This document shows, piece after piece, positions 47,407 to 57,731 of a stretch of DNA of 64,000 nt (its first letter is position 1; each line of letters starts with the position of its first letter). Both the position numbers and the translations under genes were made by a program. The stretch is from Lysinibacillus antri. Its GTDB lineage: Bacteria; Bacillota; Bacilli; Bacillales_A; Planococcaceae. The DNA lies in contig NZ_RYYR01000010.1 of assembly GCF_003977595.1 (NCBI RefSeq), positions 98,487 to 162,486 of the forward strand. Reading direction: 5' to 3'. The notes beneath the pieces are model-generated. The model searched no databases, was not told where the DNA came from, and was given only the letters and a program-made list of their open reading frames with translations.

Positions 47407-47970
47407 TTAGATCATTTCAACAAAATATTGCATAATTGTAATATCCTTCGTTAATTCAGGATGAAAAGAACAACCTAAGAAATTTCTATCCCTTGCTAGA
47501 ACGATTCGGTTTTCATGCTTTGCTAGTATCTCTACATGTTCTTCTACAGAAACGATATGTGGCGCGCGAATAAAGACGGCTGGCACGTTTCTTTTTAATT
47601 TTGGAATCGGTAAGTCACATTCAAAACTGTCTATTTGTCGACCAAACGAATTACGCTCAACCGTAACCTTCATTACACCTAGATGTGGTTCCTCATAGCC
47701 AACAATATTTTCTGCTAGTAAAATAAGTCCTGCACAAGTACCAAACATCGGTAATCCTTGCTCAGCTAAATGACGTATAGGCTCCAGTAAATGAAAACGA
47801 TCTAATAAATTCCTTATTGTTGTACTTTCACCACCAGGTAATACAAGTCCATCAATGCCTACTAAATCGTCAGCTGATTTTATAGCAATCGCTTCACAAC
47901 CAACCGCTTCAATTTGATTGATATGTTCTCTTATCGCACCTTGTAATGCAAGGACGCCAATCTTTTTCAT
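47407..47970 (-). CDS. pdxT: Pyridoxal 5'-phosphate synthase glutaminase subunit
   Basis: PdxT (187 residues) releases ammonia from glutamine and passes it to PdxS. Catalytic Cys79 is in FGTCAGLILLA, and His/Glu are in FHPELT near residue 170. The oxyanion loop is LPGGEST and the N-terminus is MKKIGVLALQGAIREH. The frame opens 18 codons upstream inside pdxS, but ATG 47970 follows a GAGG site and gives the family length. It starts one base after the pdxS stop, in the usual pdxS-pdxT operon. Confidence 0.96.
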   Translation of the reverse strand: MKKIGVLALQGAIREHINQIEAVGCEAIAIKSADDLVGIDGLVLPGGESTTIRNLLDRFHLLEPIRHLAEQGLPMFGTCAGLILLAENIVGYEEPHLGVMKVTVERNSFGRQIDSFECDLPIPKLKRNVPAVFIRAPHIVSVEEHVEILAKHENRIVLARDRNFLGCSFHPELTKDITIMQYFVEMI

Positions 47971-47971
47971 C

Positions 47972-48856
47972 TTACCAACCTCGTTCCTGCATACGTTCTT
48001 CAGCTGGAAGTGTTGCAATATCAATCCCTTTCATCGGGGTACCCAATTCTTTGGAGATTTCGGCAATTAATTTATAATCTTGATAGTGTGTTGTTGCTTC
48101 GACAATAGCGCGGGCAAATTTTTCAGGGTTTTCGGATTTAAAAATACCTGAACCAACAAATACCCCATCTGCCCCAAGCTCCATCATTAAAGCAGCATCG
48201 GCTGGTGTTGCCACTCCTCCTGCTGCAAAATTCACAACAGGTAAACGTCCTAATTTCTTAATTTCAACCAATAATTCGTATGGTGCTCCTAAAATTTTCG
48301 CTTCTGTCATTAATTCATCTGCATTCATGCCAATTACTCTTCGTACTTGCGCATTCACTTGTCGAATATGACGAACGGCTTCCACAATATTTCCTGTACC
48401 TGGTTCACCCTTTGTACGAAGCATCGATGCACCTTCTCCAATACGACGAGCTGCTTCACCTAAGTCACGGCAACCACATACAAACGGCACCGTATAGTCA
48501 CTCTTTAACAAGTGAAACTCCTCATCGGCTGGTGTCAATACTTCACTCTCATCTATGTAATCCACACCCATCGCTTCTAAAACGCGCGCCTCTACAATAT
48601 GACCAATACGTGCTTTTGCCATTACGGGAATAGACACAGCATTCATCACTTCTTCTACAATTCGTGGATCTGCCATACGCGCTACGCCACCAGCTTTACG
48701 AATATCTGAAGGAACTCGTTCTAACGCCATGACAGCTACAGCCCCAGCTGCTTCTGCAATTTTTGCCTGTTCTGCATTCACAACATCCATAATGACACCG
48801 CCTTTTTGCATTTCTGCCATCCCACGTTTTACTCGTTCTGTACCTAATTGTTTCAT
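47972..48856 (-). CDS. pdxS: Pyridoxal 5'-phosphate synthase subunit PdxS
   Basis: PdxS (294 residues) builds PLP from ribose 5-phosphate, glyceraldehyde 3-phosphate and ammonia from PdxT. The substrate-binding Lys81 is in [10 protein letters not shown]. The phosphate-binding loops ([34 protein letters not shown]) are intact. ATG 48856 is chosen over 48871 because GGAGGG lies at good spacing. No PdxR-type MocR regulator is found next to it. Confidence 0.97.
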   Translation of the reverse strand: MKQLGTERVKRGMAEMQKGGVIMDVVNAEQAKIAEAAGAVAVMALERVPSDIRKAGGVARMADPRIVEEVMNAVSIPVMAKARIGHIVEARVLEAMGVDYIDESEVLTPADEEFHLLKSDYTVPFVCGCRDLGEAARRIGEGASMLRTKGEPGTGNIVEAVRHIRQVNAQVRRVIGMNADELMTEAKILGAPYELLVEIKKLGRLPVVNFAAGGVATPADAALMMELGADGVFVGSGIFKSENPEKFARAIVEATTHYQDYKLIAEISKELGTPMKGIDIATLPAEERMQERGW

Positions 48857-49410
48857 AAAATTTCCCTCCATGTTTGTAATGATTTTCAGTATAGGGGGAT
48901 ATTGACCGTATTGAAATAGTCAATTCTCTCGAAATGGATGTGGTCAGTTGAGGAGGGTAAAAAGGCTGGATACCATGATAGGTTGTTCTGACGAGGGATT
49001 TTACAAAAAAATAGATATTTTTTGTAAAATCATGCCTTTGGATTAGTGGCTAAAAGAGAGCCAAGTGCTCGAAAATCGCGCTAAGTGATCACATATTTCT
49101 AAACTATAAATGATATCCAAACATGTTCCAAGCTCCCGATTAAACTGTATATTAATCCATTTATACGCTCGAAAACAGAATTAATATAAGGTATTCATCC
49201 TTATTCAAGTAGCTAATTTAAATGGTATTTGGAATTGCAAGTTACTTATTTGGCATTTTAATACAAATATTCCGTTGATATTGTTCAGAATTTGTTCAGT
49301 ATGAATTGATACACTGTAATTCTAGGGAGATTTAATAAAAAATTACTATGAAGATCCCTTTAAGAAATCGAAAAAATTTTTTATCACCAATAAAGAAAGC
49401 GGGAGACACA
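48857..49410. other. Gap between pdxS and the large SLH gene
   Basis: It contains a 14-bp perfect AT-rich hairpin (GATTTTACAAAAAA/TTTTTTGTAAAATC, 48997-49010 and 49018-49031). A degenerate pair of 20-bp units follows (GCCAAGTGCTC at 49060, GCTAAGTGATC at 49080), and GCTCGAAAA recurs exactly 100 bp apart (49067 and 49167). The right end holds a possible promoter: TTGTTC (49292-49297), 17-bp spacer, TGTAAT (49315-49320). Confidence 0.5.
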
Positions 49411-52400
49411 ATGTCAAAAAAGAGAAAAAAGTTTAACAAGATAGTAGCATCTACAATTACTGCTTCTGTTGCAACGAGTGCTATTGTTACGCTTGCTCCA
49501 AATGTAGACGCAGCGTCAATCAAGTTCAATGATGTATCATCTAATTCATACTTTTCTGATGCTGTTAATAGTTTAAGTGCGCGGAATATTATCAAGGGCT
49601 ATGGGGATGGCACATTCCGTCCGCAAAATAGTATTACGCGCGCAGAAGCTGCGACAATCATTGCCCAAGCTTTAGATTTAGATACATCAAATATCGAAGA
49701 CCCTAGATTTAAAGATGTATCTAAAGATAACTGGGCTTATCAATACATAGCAGCATTAGCAAATAAAGGGATCATTGTAGGGTATGATGGTGAATTTAAA
49801 CCGAATGATCCGCTAACTCGCGCTCAAATGGCTAAGATAATTTCTGTTGCTTACAATTTTCAACCGAGTGATTCGCAAGAACTACCATTCACAGATGTGA
49901 AAAAAGGTGATTGGTTTAGTGAGTATGTTGGTGCATTAGTAGAAAATGATATTACATCCGGTACAACACCGACAACATTCTCACCAAGTAAAATCGTAAC
50001 TCGTGGGCAAATAGCGTCATTCGTTTATCGCAGTGAAAATAGTGTAGCTCCTGTTCAAGTAAATGAGACAATTTCAACAATTACAAATGAAACACTTGTT
50101 ACTTCTGAAGGCACATATACACTTACAGACGAACAAAAGAAATGGATGAATCCTAGCAATCTAGCAGCATTAAGTGGAGCCACAATTAAACTCACAGCAA
50201 AAAATAATAAAATTGAACAAATACAATTAATTGACTTTACGGCAAAAGGTTCATCGAGTACAGATACAGCAAACCCATATGCAAACCATATTGTCTTTGA
50301 TGGAAAAGGTGCGACAGTTGATGCAAATATAACGATCAATGGCGATTACTTTACGATGCAAAATGTAACCATCAAAGGGGATTTGCATGTCGGTAAAGGT
50401 GTTGAAAATTCCTTCTTCTCAGAATTTACAAAAGTAGAAGGGAAAACGACAATTGATGATTCCTTGCAAATAGTTAACCAAACAGCTCAAAACTATAAAT
50501 CATTAGGTGTTAAGCTTGCTTCTACTAATAGCTTCCCTATAGTTGCTAATGAAACAATTACTAAAGGTAGAGTCGTATTTAGTGAATTCCAATTAGGAGA
50601 TGTTGATGTCGATAAAAATGCGGATGTCATTTTCCTTTCAAAAACGGTTGGGACATCGACAGTAGGAGAAATCGTCGTTAATAGCAATGCTACAATAACT
50701 TCAGATAGTTCAGTGACGATACCTAAATTACTGATTACCTCAGAAGCAAAAGACGTGACAATTAATTCAACTGTAACAAGTCTACAAGTTACGGCTGTTG
50801 GGGAATTAAAATTATCTGGTAAAGCAGATATCGTGAACTTATCCGTAACTACTAACGCTAACGTGAATCTTCAAACGCAAGGAAAAGTGGGAACATTAGA
50901 AACAGGTAATAAAGATACAAAAATAACACTTGGTACTGGAACAAAAGTAAATAATCTAGTCGTTCCAACAGGGGCAAAACCATCTGATATTATTGGAAAC
51001 TATGAGACTACAAAAGGAAATGTAGAGCAAATTGGTGGAACAAAGAATCCGGATATAACACCTCCATCTAATAATGGTGGAGGATCAAGCGGTGGTAGTA
51101 CTTCAATCCCAGTAGCACCAGCTGCACCACAAGGGTTACAAGGGATAGCACCATCCGTTTTATTAAATGATGGGAAAATAACAGGGTTAATTTCAACAAA
51201 ATCTTATCAATATAAACTAGCAACAGCTTCAACGTGGACAAATGTCGCAGCATCATCTACACAAATTACTGGATTAACTGCAGGAAACTATGAAGTACGT
51301 ATTGCTGCAAATGGAAACACACCGGCAAGTTCTGCAATTACAGTAGTGGTGGCTTCCTATCAGTCACAACCTATAAATTCTTTAAATATCTCTATTGGAA
51401 ATACAGGAGTCATTTCAGGTGATACAGTAACAAATGGGGAAACTCTAAAATATCTACTTGTTAATCAATCGAAAGCAACCGTTATAGCTTCATGGAATAC
51501 ATTGACATTAGAAGCGGATGCAGATACGGCGCTAGGTGGAACATTATCAACAACAAGACCAACTTTAACAACTGCAGATAATAGTAAATATCTAGTAGTA
51601 GTTGGATTTAAAAATGGAAAAGCAATTTCTGCCGGCGAATCCACATCTATTAACATTGAGACGCTTGGATCTTTAAATGTTATTGCAAATGATGATCCTT
51701 TTAGCAATGACAAAACAGTTATCACAGCTGGTACTGCTGATACAGGAAATGAGTTTGCGTATAAAGTATTTGATGATGCAAATGCAGCCGATTTAGAAAA
51801 ACCAGCATTAAACGCTGATGTATCATCATGGACGGTACTACCACAAGATGGAAAAATCACAGCTGTAGATGGCAAAGTGGTTGTCGTTGTAGAAAGAACA
51901 GCAACAGGGAAACTTGCGAAAAAGGTTGGGCAAGTTAGTGCAGTGACAACGGTAAATAATCAATTGTTAGAAGCAGTTATGTTGGACGGTAAAGATGGAG
52001 TAAGTTCTCAAGATGGAGAAGTGGAAACAATTCGCTTGAAATTCTCGGGTAAATTTGATCCAAATGCAGCAATACCGAATAATATGTTTACAGTTCCCGG
52101 ATTTAGTGTAGAGTCTATCAAAGTAACAGATAAAAATGGAAGAACACCTAAGCTAAGTAATGGAACGGATAATCCATTATATACACAAGGAGAAAGTCAA
52201 TACATCACGATTAGATTGGCACCAAGAACTGGAACTAACCAACCTCCATTGGTAACACAAAATCCAAACTCAGTAATTACGGATCTTAATGGAGTAGAAA
52301 TTACAGGAATCAATGTTCAAGCTGTAGATCAAGCTGCACCAGTCATTATAAGTTCAAGCTTGGTTGATAATGGCTCAAATGGTGTGAATGCAGGAGATCA

Positions 52401-54384
52401 AATAACGATTACATTCTCTGAAGATATTAATCTTGTTCCGGGTGCTAATGTAACAGATTTAATGGATGATTTTACATTAAGTAATTCAACACATCCTAAT
52501 TTTGAATTCAATCAATATGATCAGTTTAGTCTTTTAGGAAATACAGTGACTGTAACATTAGGAGAGCAAACAGCAGCAAAATTATTACCGGGCACGACAA
52601 TCACGATGAACTCAGACGGTAATTATATTTCTCTATTTGATTCTGTAGGAAACAAAGCAAAACCACAAAAATTATATGTCTCAGAAACTACTTACTCAAA
52701 TCCTAAAGCAATAGACATAATTGGTAATTTTGAGACCCTTGGAAATTTAAATGTTACTGCAAATGATGATCCTTTTAGCAATGACAAAACGATTATCACA
52801 GCTGGTACTGCCGATACAGGAAATGAGTTTGCGTATAAAGTATTTGATGATGCCAATGCTGCAAACTTAGGAACGCCAGTATTAAACGCTGATGTAACTT
52901 CTTGGACAACACTACTACCAGACGGCAAAATTCCAGCAGATAACGGTAAAGTGATTGTTGTTGTAGAAAGAACGGCAACAGGGAAACTTGCTAAAAAGGT
53001 TGGACAAGTTAATGCAGTGACAGTAGTTAATAACCAATTGTTAGAAGCAGTAATGATAGACGGGAAAGACGGGGTAAGTTCTCAGGATGGCGAAGTTGAA
53101 ACAATCCGCTTGAAGTTCTCTGCAAATATTGATCTAATGACTGTTAATATTAACTCATTTACTGTTAATGGATTTACTGTAGAGTCTGTAAAAGTAACGG
53201 ATAAAAATGGAAGAACACCTTATCTTAGTAATGGTACAACTCCAAATCCATTATACACACAAGGTGAAAATCAGTATGTCACTATCCGGGTTACACCACA
53301 AAACGGCACTGCCTTCACCCCAACGGTAACTCAAAATTCAAACTCGGTGATCAGAGATATTTATGGAGTGGAAATTACAGGAATTGATATTCAAGCAAAA
53401 GATACAGCAGCACCAGTTATTATTAGTTCAGTTTTCATTGATAATGATTCTGAAGGTATGAATGCAGGAGATCAAATAACAATTACTTTCTCTGAAGCTG
53501 TGATCCCTGCTTTAGGAATGAATGTGACGAATCTAGTTGATGATTTTACTTTATATAACTCAACTCATTCTGAATTCACTTTCAACAGTAGTGATCAATT
53601 TAGCCTTTTAGGAAATACAGTCACTGTAACATTAGGAGCAACAACAGTAGCAAACATCACACAAGGCACGACAATTACTATGAATTCAGATGGTAGTGCT
53701 ATTTCCTTAATGGATAATGTATTTAACAAAGCAAAGCCTCAAAAAGTATTTGTAAATGAAAATGTTTATTCCGATGCAAAAACAATAGATATTATTAGCA
53801 TTCCAACCCCTAGCGTAAATGCAATTGATGCACCTACTGCTAGTAAAGTACAAGGAAATGATGCAGGAACAATCAAATTAACAGGATTAACTGATGGTGA
53901 TACTTATGAATATATAATAGATAATAATCCTACAACATCTGTTAGCACTGACTGGACAGGGGCACTACCTGTGACACTATCTAGTAAAACTGAAATTGAT
54001 AACATTAGTGTAAATGCGGGACAATATGTACACATTCGTGTAAAACCAACAGGATCACAAACAGCAAATGTACAAGATCTACAAATTGCATTAATCGATA
54101 TAAAACCAGATGCTGCGCCTAATCCAAATGTAGATCTAGGAAGTAGTGCAGGTTCTACAAAGTTAACAGGTCTAGAAGAAGATGTTATTTATCAATATAT
54201 TGTTGATACTAATCAAACTCTAGATGATAATGCAATTGGTTGGCAAGAGGCTACAGCTGATGGAGATGGTTATATTAATAATATCCCAGCTGATAGTTCA
54301 AAATATATTCACATTCGTGTGAAAGCAACCACACAAAAACCAGCATCGTATATAAAGAGTGTTAAAGGGTATGAAGGTCCGTAA
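49411..54384 (+). CDS. Large SLH-domain surface protein with duplicated module
   Basis: A 1657-residue exported protein. The signal peptide ends near PNVDAAS. Three SLH domains span ~residues 36-210 (ITRAEA, LTRAQM, VTRGQI), followed by a beta-rich region, a Gly/Ser/Pro linker and an FN3-like stretch. A 358-residue module is then present twice in tandem (offset 1074 bp, from about 51665 and 52739), and both copies begin with LNV.ANDDPFSNDKT. Two shorter, related ~75-residue repeats end the protein. The SLH domains should bind the pyruvylated polymer made with CsaB. No enzyme motif is seen, so an adhesin or secondary S-layer role is likely. ATG 49411 fits the signal peptide better than 49348. 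Confidence 0.87.
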   Translation: MSKKRKKFNKIVASTITASVATSAIVTLAPNVDAASIKFNDVSSNSYFSDAVNSLSARNIIKGYGDGTFRPQNSITRAEAATIIAQALDLDTSNIEDPRFKDVSKDNWAYQYIAALANKGIIVGYDGEFKPNDPLTRAQMAKIISVAYNFQPSDSQELPFTDVKKGDWFSEYVGALVENDITSGTTPTTFSPSKIVTRGQIASFVYRSENSVAPVQVNETISTITNETLVTSEGTYTLTDEQKKWMNPSNLAALSGATIKLTAKNNKIEQIQLIDFTAKGSSSTDTANPYANHIVFDGKGATVDANITINGDYFTMQNVTIKGDLHVGKGVENSFFSEFTKVEGKTTIDDSLQIVNQTAQNYKSLGVKLASTNSFPIVANETITKGRVVFSEFQLGDVDVDKNADVIFLSKTVGTSTVGEIVVNSNATITSDSSVTIPKLLITSEAKDVTINSTVTSLQVTAVGELKLSGKADIVNLSVTTNANVNLQTQGKVGTLETGNKDTKITLGTGTKVNNLVVPTGAKPSDIIGNYETTKGNVEQIGGTKNPDITPPSNNGGGSSGGSTSIPVAPAAPQGLQGIAPSVLLNDGKITGLISTKSYQYKLATASTWTNVAASSTQITGLTAGNYEVRIAANGNTPASSAITVVVASYQSQPINSLNISIGNTGVISGDTVTNGETLKYLLVNQSKATVIASWNTLTLEADADTALGGTLSTTRPTLTTADNSKYLVVVGFKNGKAISAGESTSINIETLGSLNVIANDDPFSNDKTVITAGTADTGNEFAYKVFDDANAADLEKPALNADVSSWTVLPQDGKITAVDGKVVVVVERTATGKLAKKVGQVSAVTTVNNQLLEAVMLDGKDGVSSQDGEVETIRLKFSGKFDPNAAIPNNMFTVPGFSVESIKVTDKNGRTPKLSNGTDNPLYTQGESQYITIRLAPRTGTNQPPLVTQNPNSVITDLNGVEITGINVQAVDQAAPVIISSSLVDNGSNGVNAGDQITITFSEDINLVPGANVTDLMDDFTLSNSTHPNFEFNQYDQFSLLGNTVTVTLGEQTAAKLLPGTTITMNSDGNYISLFDSVGNKAKPQKLYVSETTYSNPKAIDIIGNFETLGNLNVTANDDPFSNDKTIITAGTADTGNEFAYKVFDDANAANLGTPVLNADVTSWTTLLPDGKIPADNGKVIVVVERTATGKLAKKVGQVNAVTVVNNQLLEAVMIDGKDGVSSQDGEVETIRLKFSANIDLMTVNINSFTVNGFTVESVKVTDKNGRTPYLSNGTTPNPLYTQGENQYVTIRVTPQNGTAFTPTVTQNSNSVIRDIYGVEITGIDIQAKDTAAPVIISSVFIDNDSEGMNAGDQITITFSEAVIPALGMNVTNLVDDFTLYNSTHSEFTFNSSDQFSLLGNTVTVTLGATTVANITQGTTITMNSDGSAISLMDNVFNKAKPQKVFVNENVYSDAKTIDIISIPTPSVNAIDAPTASKVQGNDAGTIKLTGLTDGDTYEYIIDNNPTTSVSTDWTGALPVTLSSKTEIDNISVNAGQYVHIRVKPTGSQTANVQDLQIALIDIKPDAAPNPNVDLGSSAGSTKLTGLEEDVIYQYIVDTNQTLDDNAIGWQEATADGDGYINNIPADSSKYIHIRVKATTQKPASYIKSVKGYEGP

Positions 54385-54402
54385 TTAAGCTAAAAGTTAG
54401 TA

Positions 54403-54443
54403 GAAATAGATTACTTAAAGTGGTGATCTATTTCGCCTTTTTT
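54403..54443 (+). terminator. Intrinsic terminator after the SLH gene
   Basis: GAAATAGAT pairs with ATCTATTTC and is followed by GCC and a T-run. Confidence 0.82.
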
Positions 54444-54561
54444 CATTTCGAAAGTAACTCTAGTCTTGATATCATACACTTTTAATCTAACAAAATATCG
54501 TATAAGTAAACCTTGGTTGTGCAAGCTAAGACTAGACTATTTTCCAGAGAAGGTAAAAATC

Positions 54562-55437
54562 ATGAAAATTCAAAAACTAAATGAATCCCAGGTTAACGAA
54601 GTGTTATTACATTTCAAAAATGCTAAAGGTGATTTTTTGTTAAATGACATAAACAACGAATTGTTTGTAATTGGTGTTTTGATTGACAAAAACGATCAAA
54701 TACTTGGGGTAATATTAGCGGAGTATAAAGAAGATATAGACAAGTTAGGGGTAATTTACTCAGTAAATGTTAGAGAGGAGTTTCAAAATAAAAGCATTGA
54801 AGAAAAATTACTAAAGTTTGCTGAAAAAGAATTAAAGACAAAAGGTGCCAAAGTTTTATTCACAAATATTTTCTCTGAAACTAGTCCGAACGTAAAATTC
54901 TCTTTAAGGAAACAATCATGGACTCCGCCAGTTTTAGATAAGACTCACTTTATAATTAATGTTAAGGATATGCACCAAGAAAACTGGATCGAAACAAACA
55001 CTTTTCCTGAAGACTTTTCCGTTAAAGAATGGAATCAAATCTATGAAACGGAGCTAGAATCCTTACGAAATGCGGATTGGTATCCCAAACATTTATCGCC
55101 GTTAGAGGCCTATCATTTTGGTGAAACTAGCCCACAAACCAGCTTTTGGGTTTTCCATAAGGATGAAATTATAGGCTGGATATTAAGTAAAAATGTTAAT
55201 GACGAATATTTATTTATTACCTCGCTTTTCATTAAAGAAGATAGAAGGAATCATTATATTCTCAGACCGTTATTAGGTGAAGTTATAAAAAATCAACTTA
55301 AAATGAATATTCCTTATGCTTGTTTTGATGTGAGAAACAAAGATAAAAAAGTATTAAAATTTTTTAAGAGCTATTTTAAAAACTATATTCATAATACAGT
55401 AGAAATTCATAGTGCTTATAAAATATTAGGTAGATAA
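54562..55437 (+). CDS. GNAT-family acetyltransferase-like protein
   Basis: A 291-residue protein that looks like two tandem GNAT folds. The first (~1-130) contains GVIYSVNVREEFQNKSIEEKL, matching the acetyl-CoA-binding V-x-x-x-x-R/Q-x-x segment. The second (~150-291) contains FITSLFIKEDRRNHYILRPL and is more degenerate. The substrate is unknown. The frame opens at 54466, but GAGAAGG lies just before ATG 54562, where the domain begins. It stands alone between SLH genes with terminators on both sides. Confidence 0.7.
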   Translation: MKIQKLNESQVNEVLLHFKNAKGDFLLNDINNELFVIGVLIDKNDQILGVILAEYKEDIDKLGVIYSVNVREEFQNKSIEEKLLKFAEKELKTKGAKVLFTNIFSETSPNVKFSLRKQSWTPPVLDKTHFIINVKDMHQENWIETNTFPEDFSVKEWNQIYETELESLRNADWYPKHLSPLEAYHFGETSPQTSFWVFHKDEIIGWILSKNVNDEYLFITSLFIKEDRRNHYILRPLLGEVIKNQLKMNIPYACFDVRNKDKKVLKFFKSYFKNYIHNTVEIHSAYKILGR

Positions 55438-55493
55438 AATTGTCTATCAATCTTTATACTTTTTGTGCACCTTAATATTTACAATAAGCATAA

Positions 55494-55534
55494 AAGGAGA
55501 GTTGCCACTTAAAATGACAACTCTCCTTATTTCT
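55494..55534. terminator. Intrinsic terminator after the GNAT gene
   Basis: AAGGAGAGTTG and CAACTCTCCTT pair perfectly, with T-rich sequence after the stem on the + strand and TTTTATG on the - strand. Confidence 0.82.
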
Positions 55535-55550
55535 TGCTTAAGTCCTCACC

Positions 55551-55600
55551 TCGAGCCAAAGTGACCACAAGCCGGGGCAAGTGCCCGCAATCCAAGCACC
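55551..55600. repeat. Solo copies related to the 40-bp repeat family
   Basis: GTGACCACAA (55561-55570) and GTGCCCGCAA (55581-55590) are 20 bp apart. GGCAAGTGCCCgCAATC closely matches the half-unit of the array at 25635 (GGCAAGTGCCCtCAATC). It lies between two convergent genes. Confidence 0.55.
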
Positions 55601-55677
55601 GATACCTAAACCTTGTAGTAATAGATAGTATCCAAAAAAGACGCCCAGAACCAACCATTCTGAACGCCTTGATAAGC

Positions 55678-57537
55678 TTACTTCACAATATAATCCCCAG
55701 ACACCCATCCAGTGCCGCCGTTGTAATACACTTGGTACCAAATATCTTCTTGTACTAATTGATCATTTTCATCTAATACACCAATCAACTTGGATTTTGC
55801 TTTAACCGAACCGAGGATAGAACCTGCAGTAGTTGGTTCACTACGTACGTTTAAAGGAGTATCGATCTCCGCTACTGTTAAGATATTCAGGTAGGACACG
55901 TAATCACCAGAAACCCAGCCCTCTTTACCATTAACGCTCACTCTATACCACGGACCATTATGACCAATAACCGTTACCTTCGTATCCATTGCAAGCTGGT
56001 CAATAATATTTGAACTTACCGCCGTACTTGGGTAAGTTCTTAATTTCAGGTTATCCGCAGTTACTTTTCCAATCGCACCTTTTAAACTTGTAATCAATGC
56101 ATATTGATTTTCAGGTGCTGGTAGTGGAGAAGTGCTTGGCTGATTTTGGTATCTTGGTACGTCAAAAATCATTTTTGTTGTTTTATCTGCACCAGTTATT
56201 GCGTAAATATCTTGGATTTTTCGTGCTTGGATAATTGCCCATTGTACATGTGTGGCATATTGGTGCTTTGGTGGATCATTTGGATTCCAACGCATTTTGT
56301 ATAAAGTATCTTGTCCAACGCCAATATACTTTTCTTTTACAAATTTTGCGCCACCAATAATTGCATCATTAATCGTGAACCATCCATCCGTATAAGCTCT
56401 TTCCGAACCATATTTGTTTGGATCTACATCAATTGCGCCAATTCCATATACATTGTATGTCTTTTTGATGTTTGTTAAAGTTGCACGATTTTGTTCTGTC
56501 ACCATTTCGGGTTTTCCGCTCGCATTTAGACCGACTTCAATACCTTTTGCTAAAGCAGAACTTCCGTTACCTGTTTCATGTAAAGCATGGGAAATTAAAT
56601 AGATGGCATTAATGTTATGATTAATTCCTGCATCAATGAAAGCATTAGCTGTGTTTGCTAATGTACCTTTCCCCGATAGTACCTTTTCATTCACAACTCT
56701 CAGATCGAGATTTGTAATAGGGGTTGATAATTTTAAGAACTGGTAATATTCTACACTTGTTTGGGAGAAGTTATTTGGATTGACATAATAGGCTACTAAA
56801 TCTTTCGTTCCTATAAACAATCCGCCTCCATCCACTTTGGGGTTATTATTTGCTTGGACAGTAAGAACATCCGCAAAGTTTCTCGAATAGCTAGTCGTTG
56901 TGTGAACAATCGAACCAACAGCCGGCTTTTCTGGAACACTCTCAGGATTTAATATACGGAAAATAACAGAAGCTGCCTCTGCACGAGTAGCTACAGCAAG
57001 TGGAGCAAAAGTGTTATTTGGTTTACCAACAATAATGTTAAGTGAAACTACATGCTGTACTTTATCATAGGCCCAATCGGCAATTGTATTAGTGTCATTA
57101 AACGTAAGTGAGCTAGCTGATGACTCCATCCCTAAATAGACAATGGCATTATGGACCATCACAGCCATTTGTTGACGGTTAATTTTATCATTTGGATTAA
57201 AATAGCCATTTTCGTTACCTGCAACGAGGTTATAGTAATATGCTTTGTTTACATCATTATAGAACCATTGACCTTCATGAACATCATGAAAATTTGCAGA
57301 AGTCGATACTTCTGGTAATTCCAATGCTCTAACAAGAAAAGCAGCAAACTCAGCGCGACTCACATTATTGTTAGGTAAGTAGTTTCCTAGGGCATCACCT
57401 TTCATAATTTGATGATCAATAAGAAAACTCATTTCGTCATATGCCCAGTGCTTTGAAATGTCTTCAGCCTGCGCGGGTGTAGGTGAGAAATACAGTCCAG
57501 CTGCTAGTAAACTTGCAGCAAGTGATAATTTTTTCAT
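55678..57537 (-). CDS. SLH-anchored endo-beta-N-acetylglucosaminidase
   Basis: A 619-residue wall hydrolase. The signal peptide ends at PAQA. Three SLH domains follow (~25-200; VSRAEF, INRQQM, ATRAEA). A GH73-type glucosaminidase domain (~270-450) has the catalytic Glu in SHALHETGNGSS. Two C-terminal SH3b domains follow (LKLRTYPS...GWVSGDYV and PLNVRSEPT...GWVSGDYI). It should cut the glycan chain while held to the pyruvylated wall polymer. It is divergent from the SLH amidase across a 194-bp shared promoter region, and the two form a glycan-plus-peptide hydrolase pair. Confidence 0.92.
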   Translation of the reverse strand: MKKLSLAASLLAAGLYFSPTPAQAEDISKHWAYDEMSFLIDHQIMKGDALGNYLPNNNVSRAEFAAFLVRALELPEVSTSANFHDVHEGQWFYNDVNKAYYYNLVAGNENGYFNPNDKINRQQMAVMVHNAIVYLGMESSASSLTFNDTNTIADWAYDKVQHVVSLNIIVGKPNNTFAPLAVATRAEAASVIFRILNPESVPEKPAVGSIVHTTTSYSRNFADVLTVQANNNPKVDGGGLFIGTKDLVAYYVNPNNFSQTSVEYYQFLKLSTPITNLDLRVVNEKVLSGKGTLANTANAFIDAGINHNINAIYLISHALHETGNGSSALAKGIEVGLNASGKPEMVTEQNRATLTNIKKTYNVYGIGAIDVDPNKYGSERAYTDGWFTINDAIIGGAKFVKEKYIGVGQDTLYKMRWNPNDPPKHQYATHVQWAIIQARKIQDIYAITGADKTTKMIFDVPRYQNQPSTSPLPAPENQYALITSLKGAIGKVTADNLKLRTYPSTAVSSNIIDQLAMDTKVTVIGHNGPWYRVSVNGKEGWVSGDYVSYLNILTVAEIDTPLNVRSEPTTAGSILGSVKAKSKLIGVLDENDQLVQEDIWYQVYYNGGTGWVSGDYIVK

Positions 57538-57731
57538 TCAACAAACTCCCTTCAAAACTATCATTCTATATAAACCCTATCAAACTATGGGGAAAAAATA
57601 TAGAGGAAGTTCTAAAGAAAATTTAGTAGTATTCTCCTCTTCTGCTGATTGTTGTCGAAACCGGTGCAGAATTATGGTATATTTTAAATATATTTAGTAT
57701 AAAAAGAGATTAATAGTTAGGAGACCGAAAA

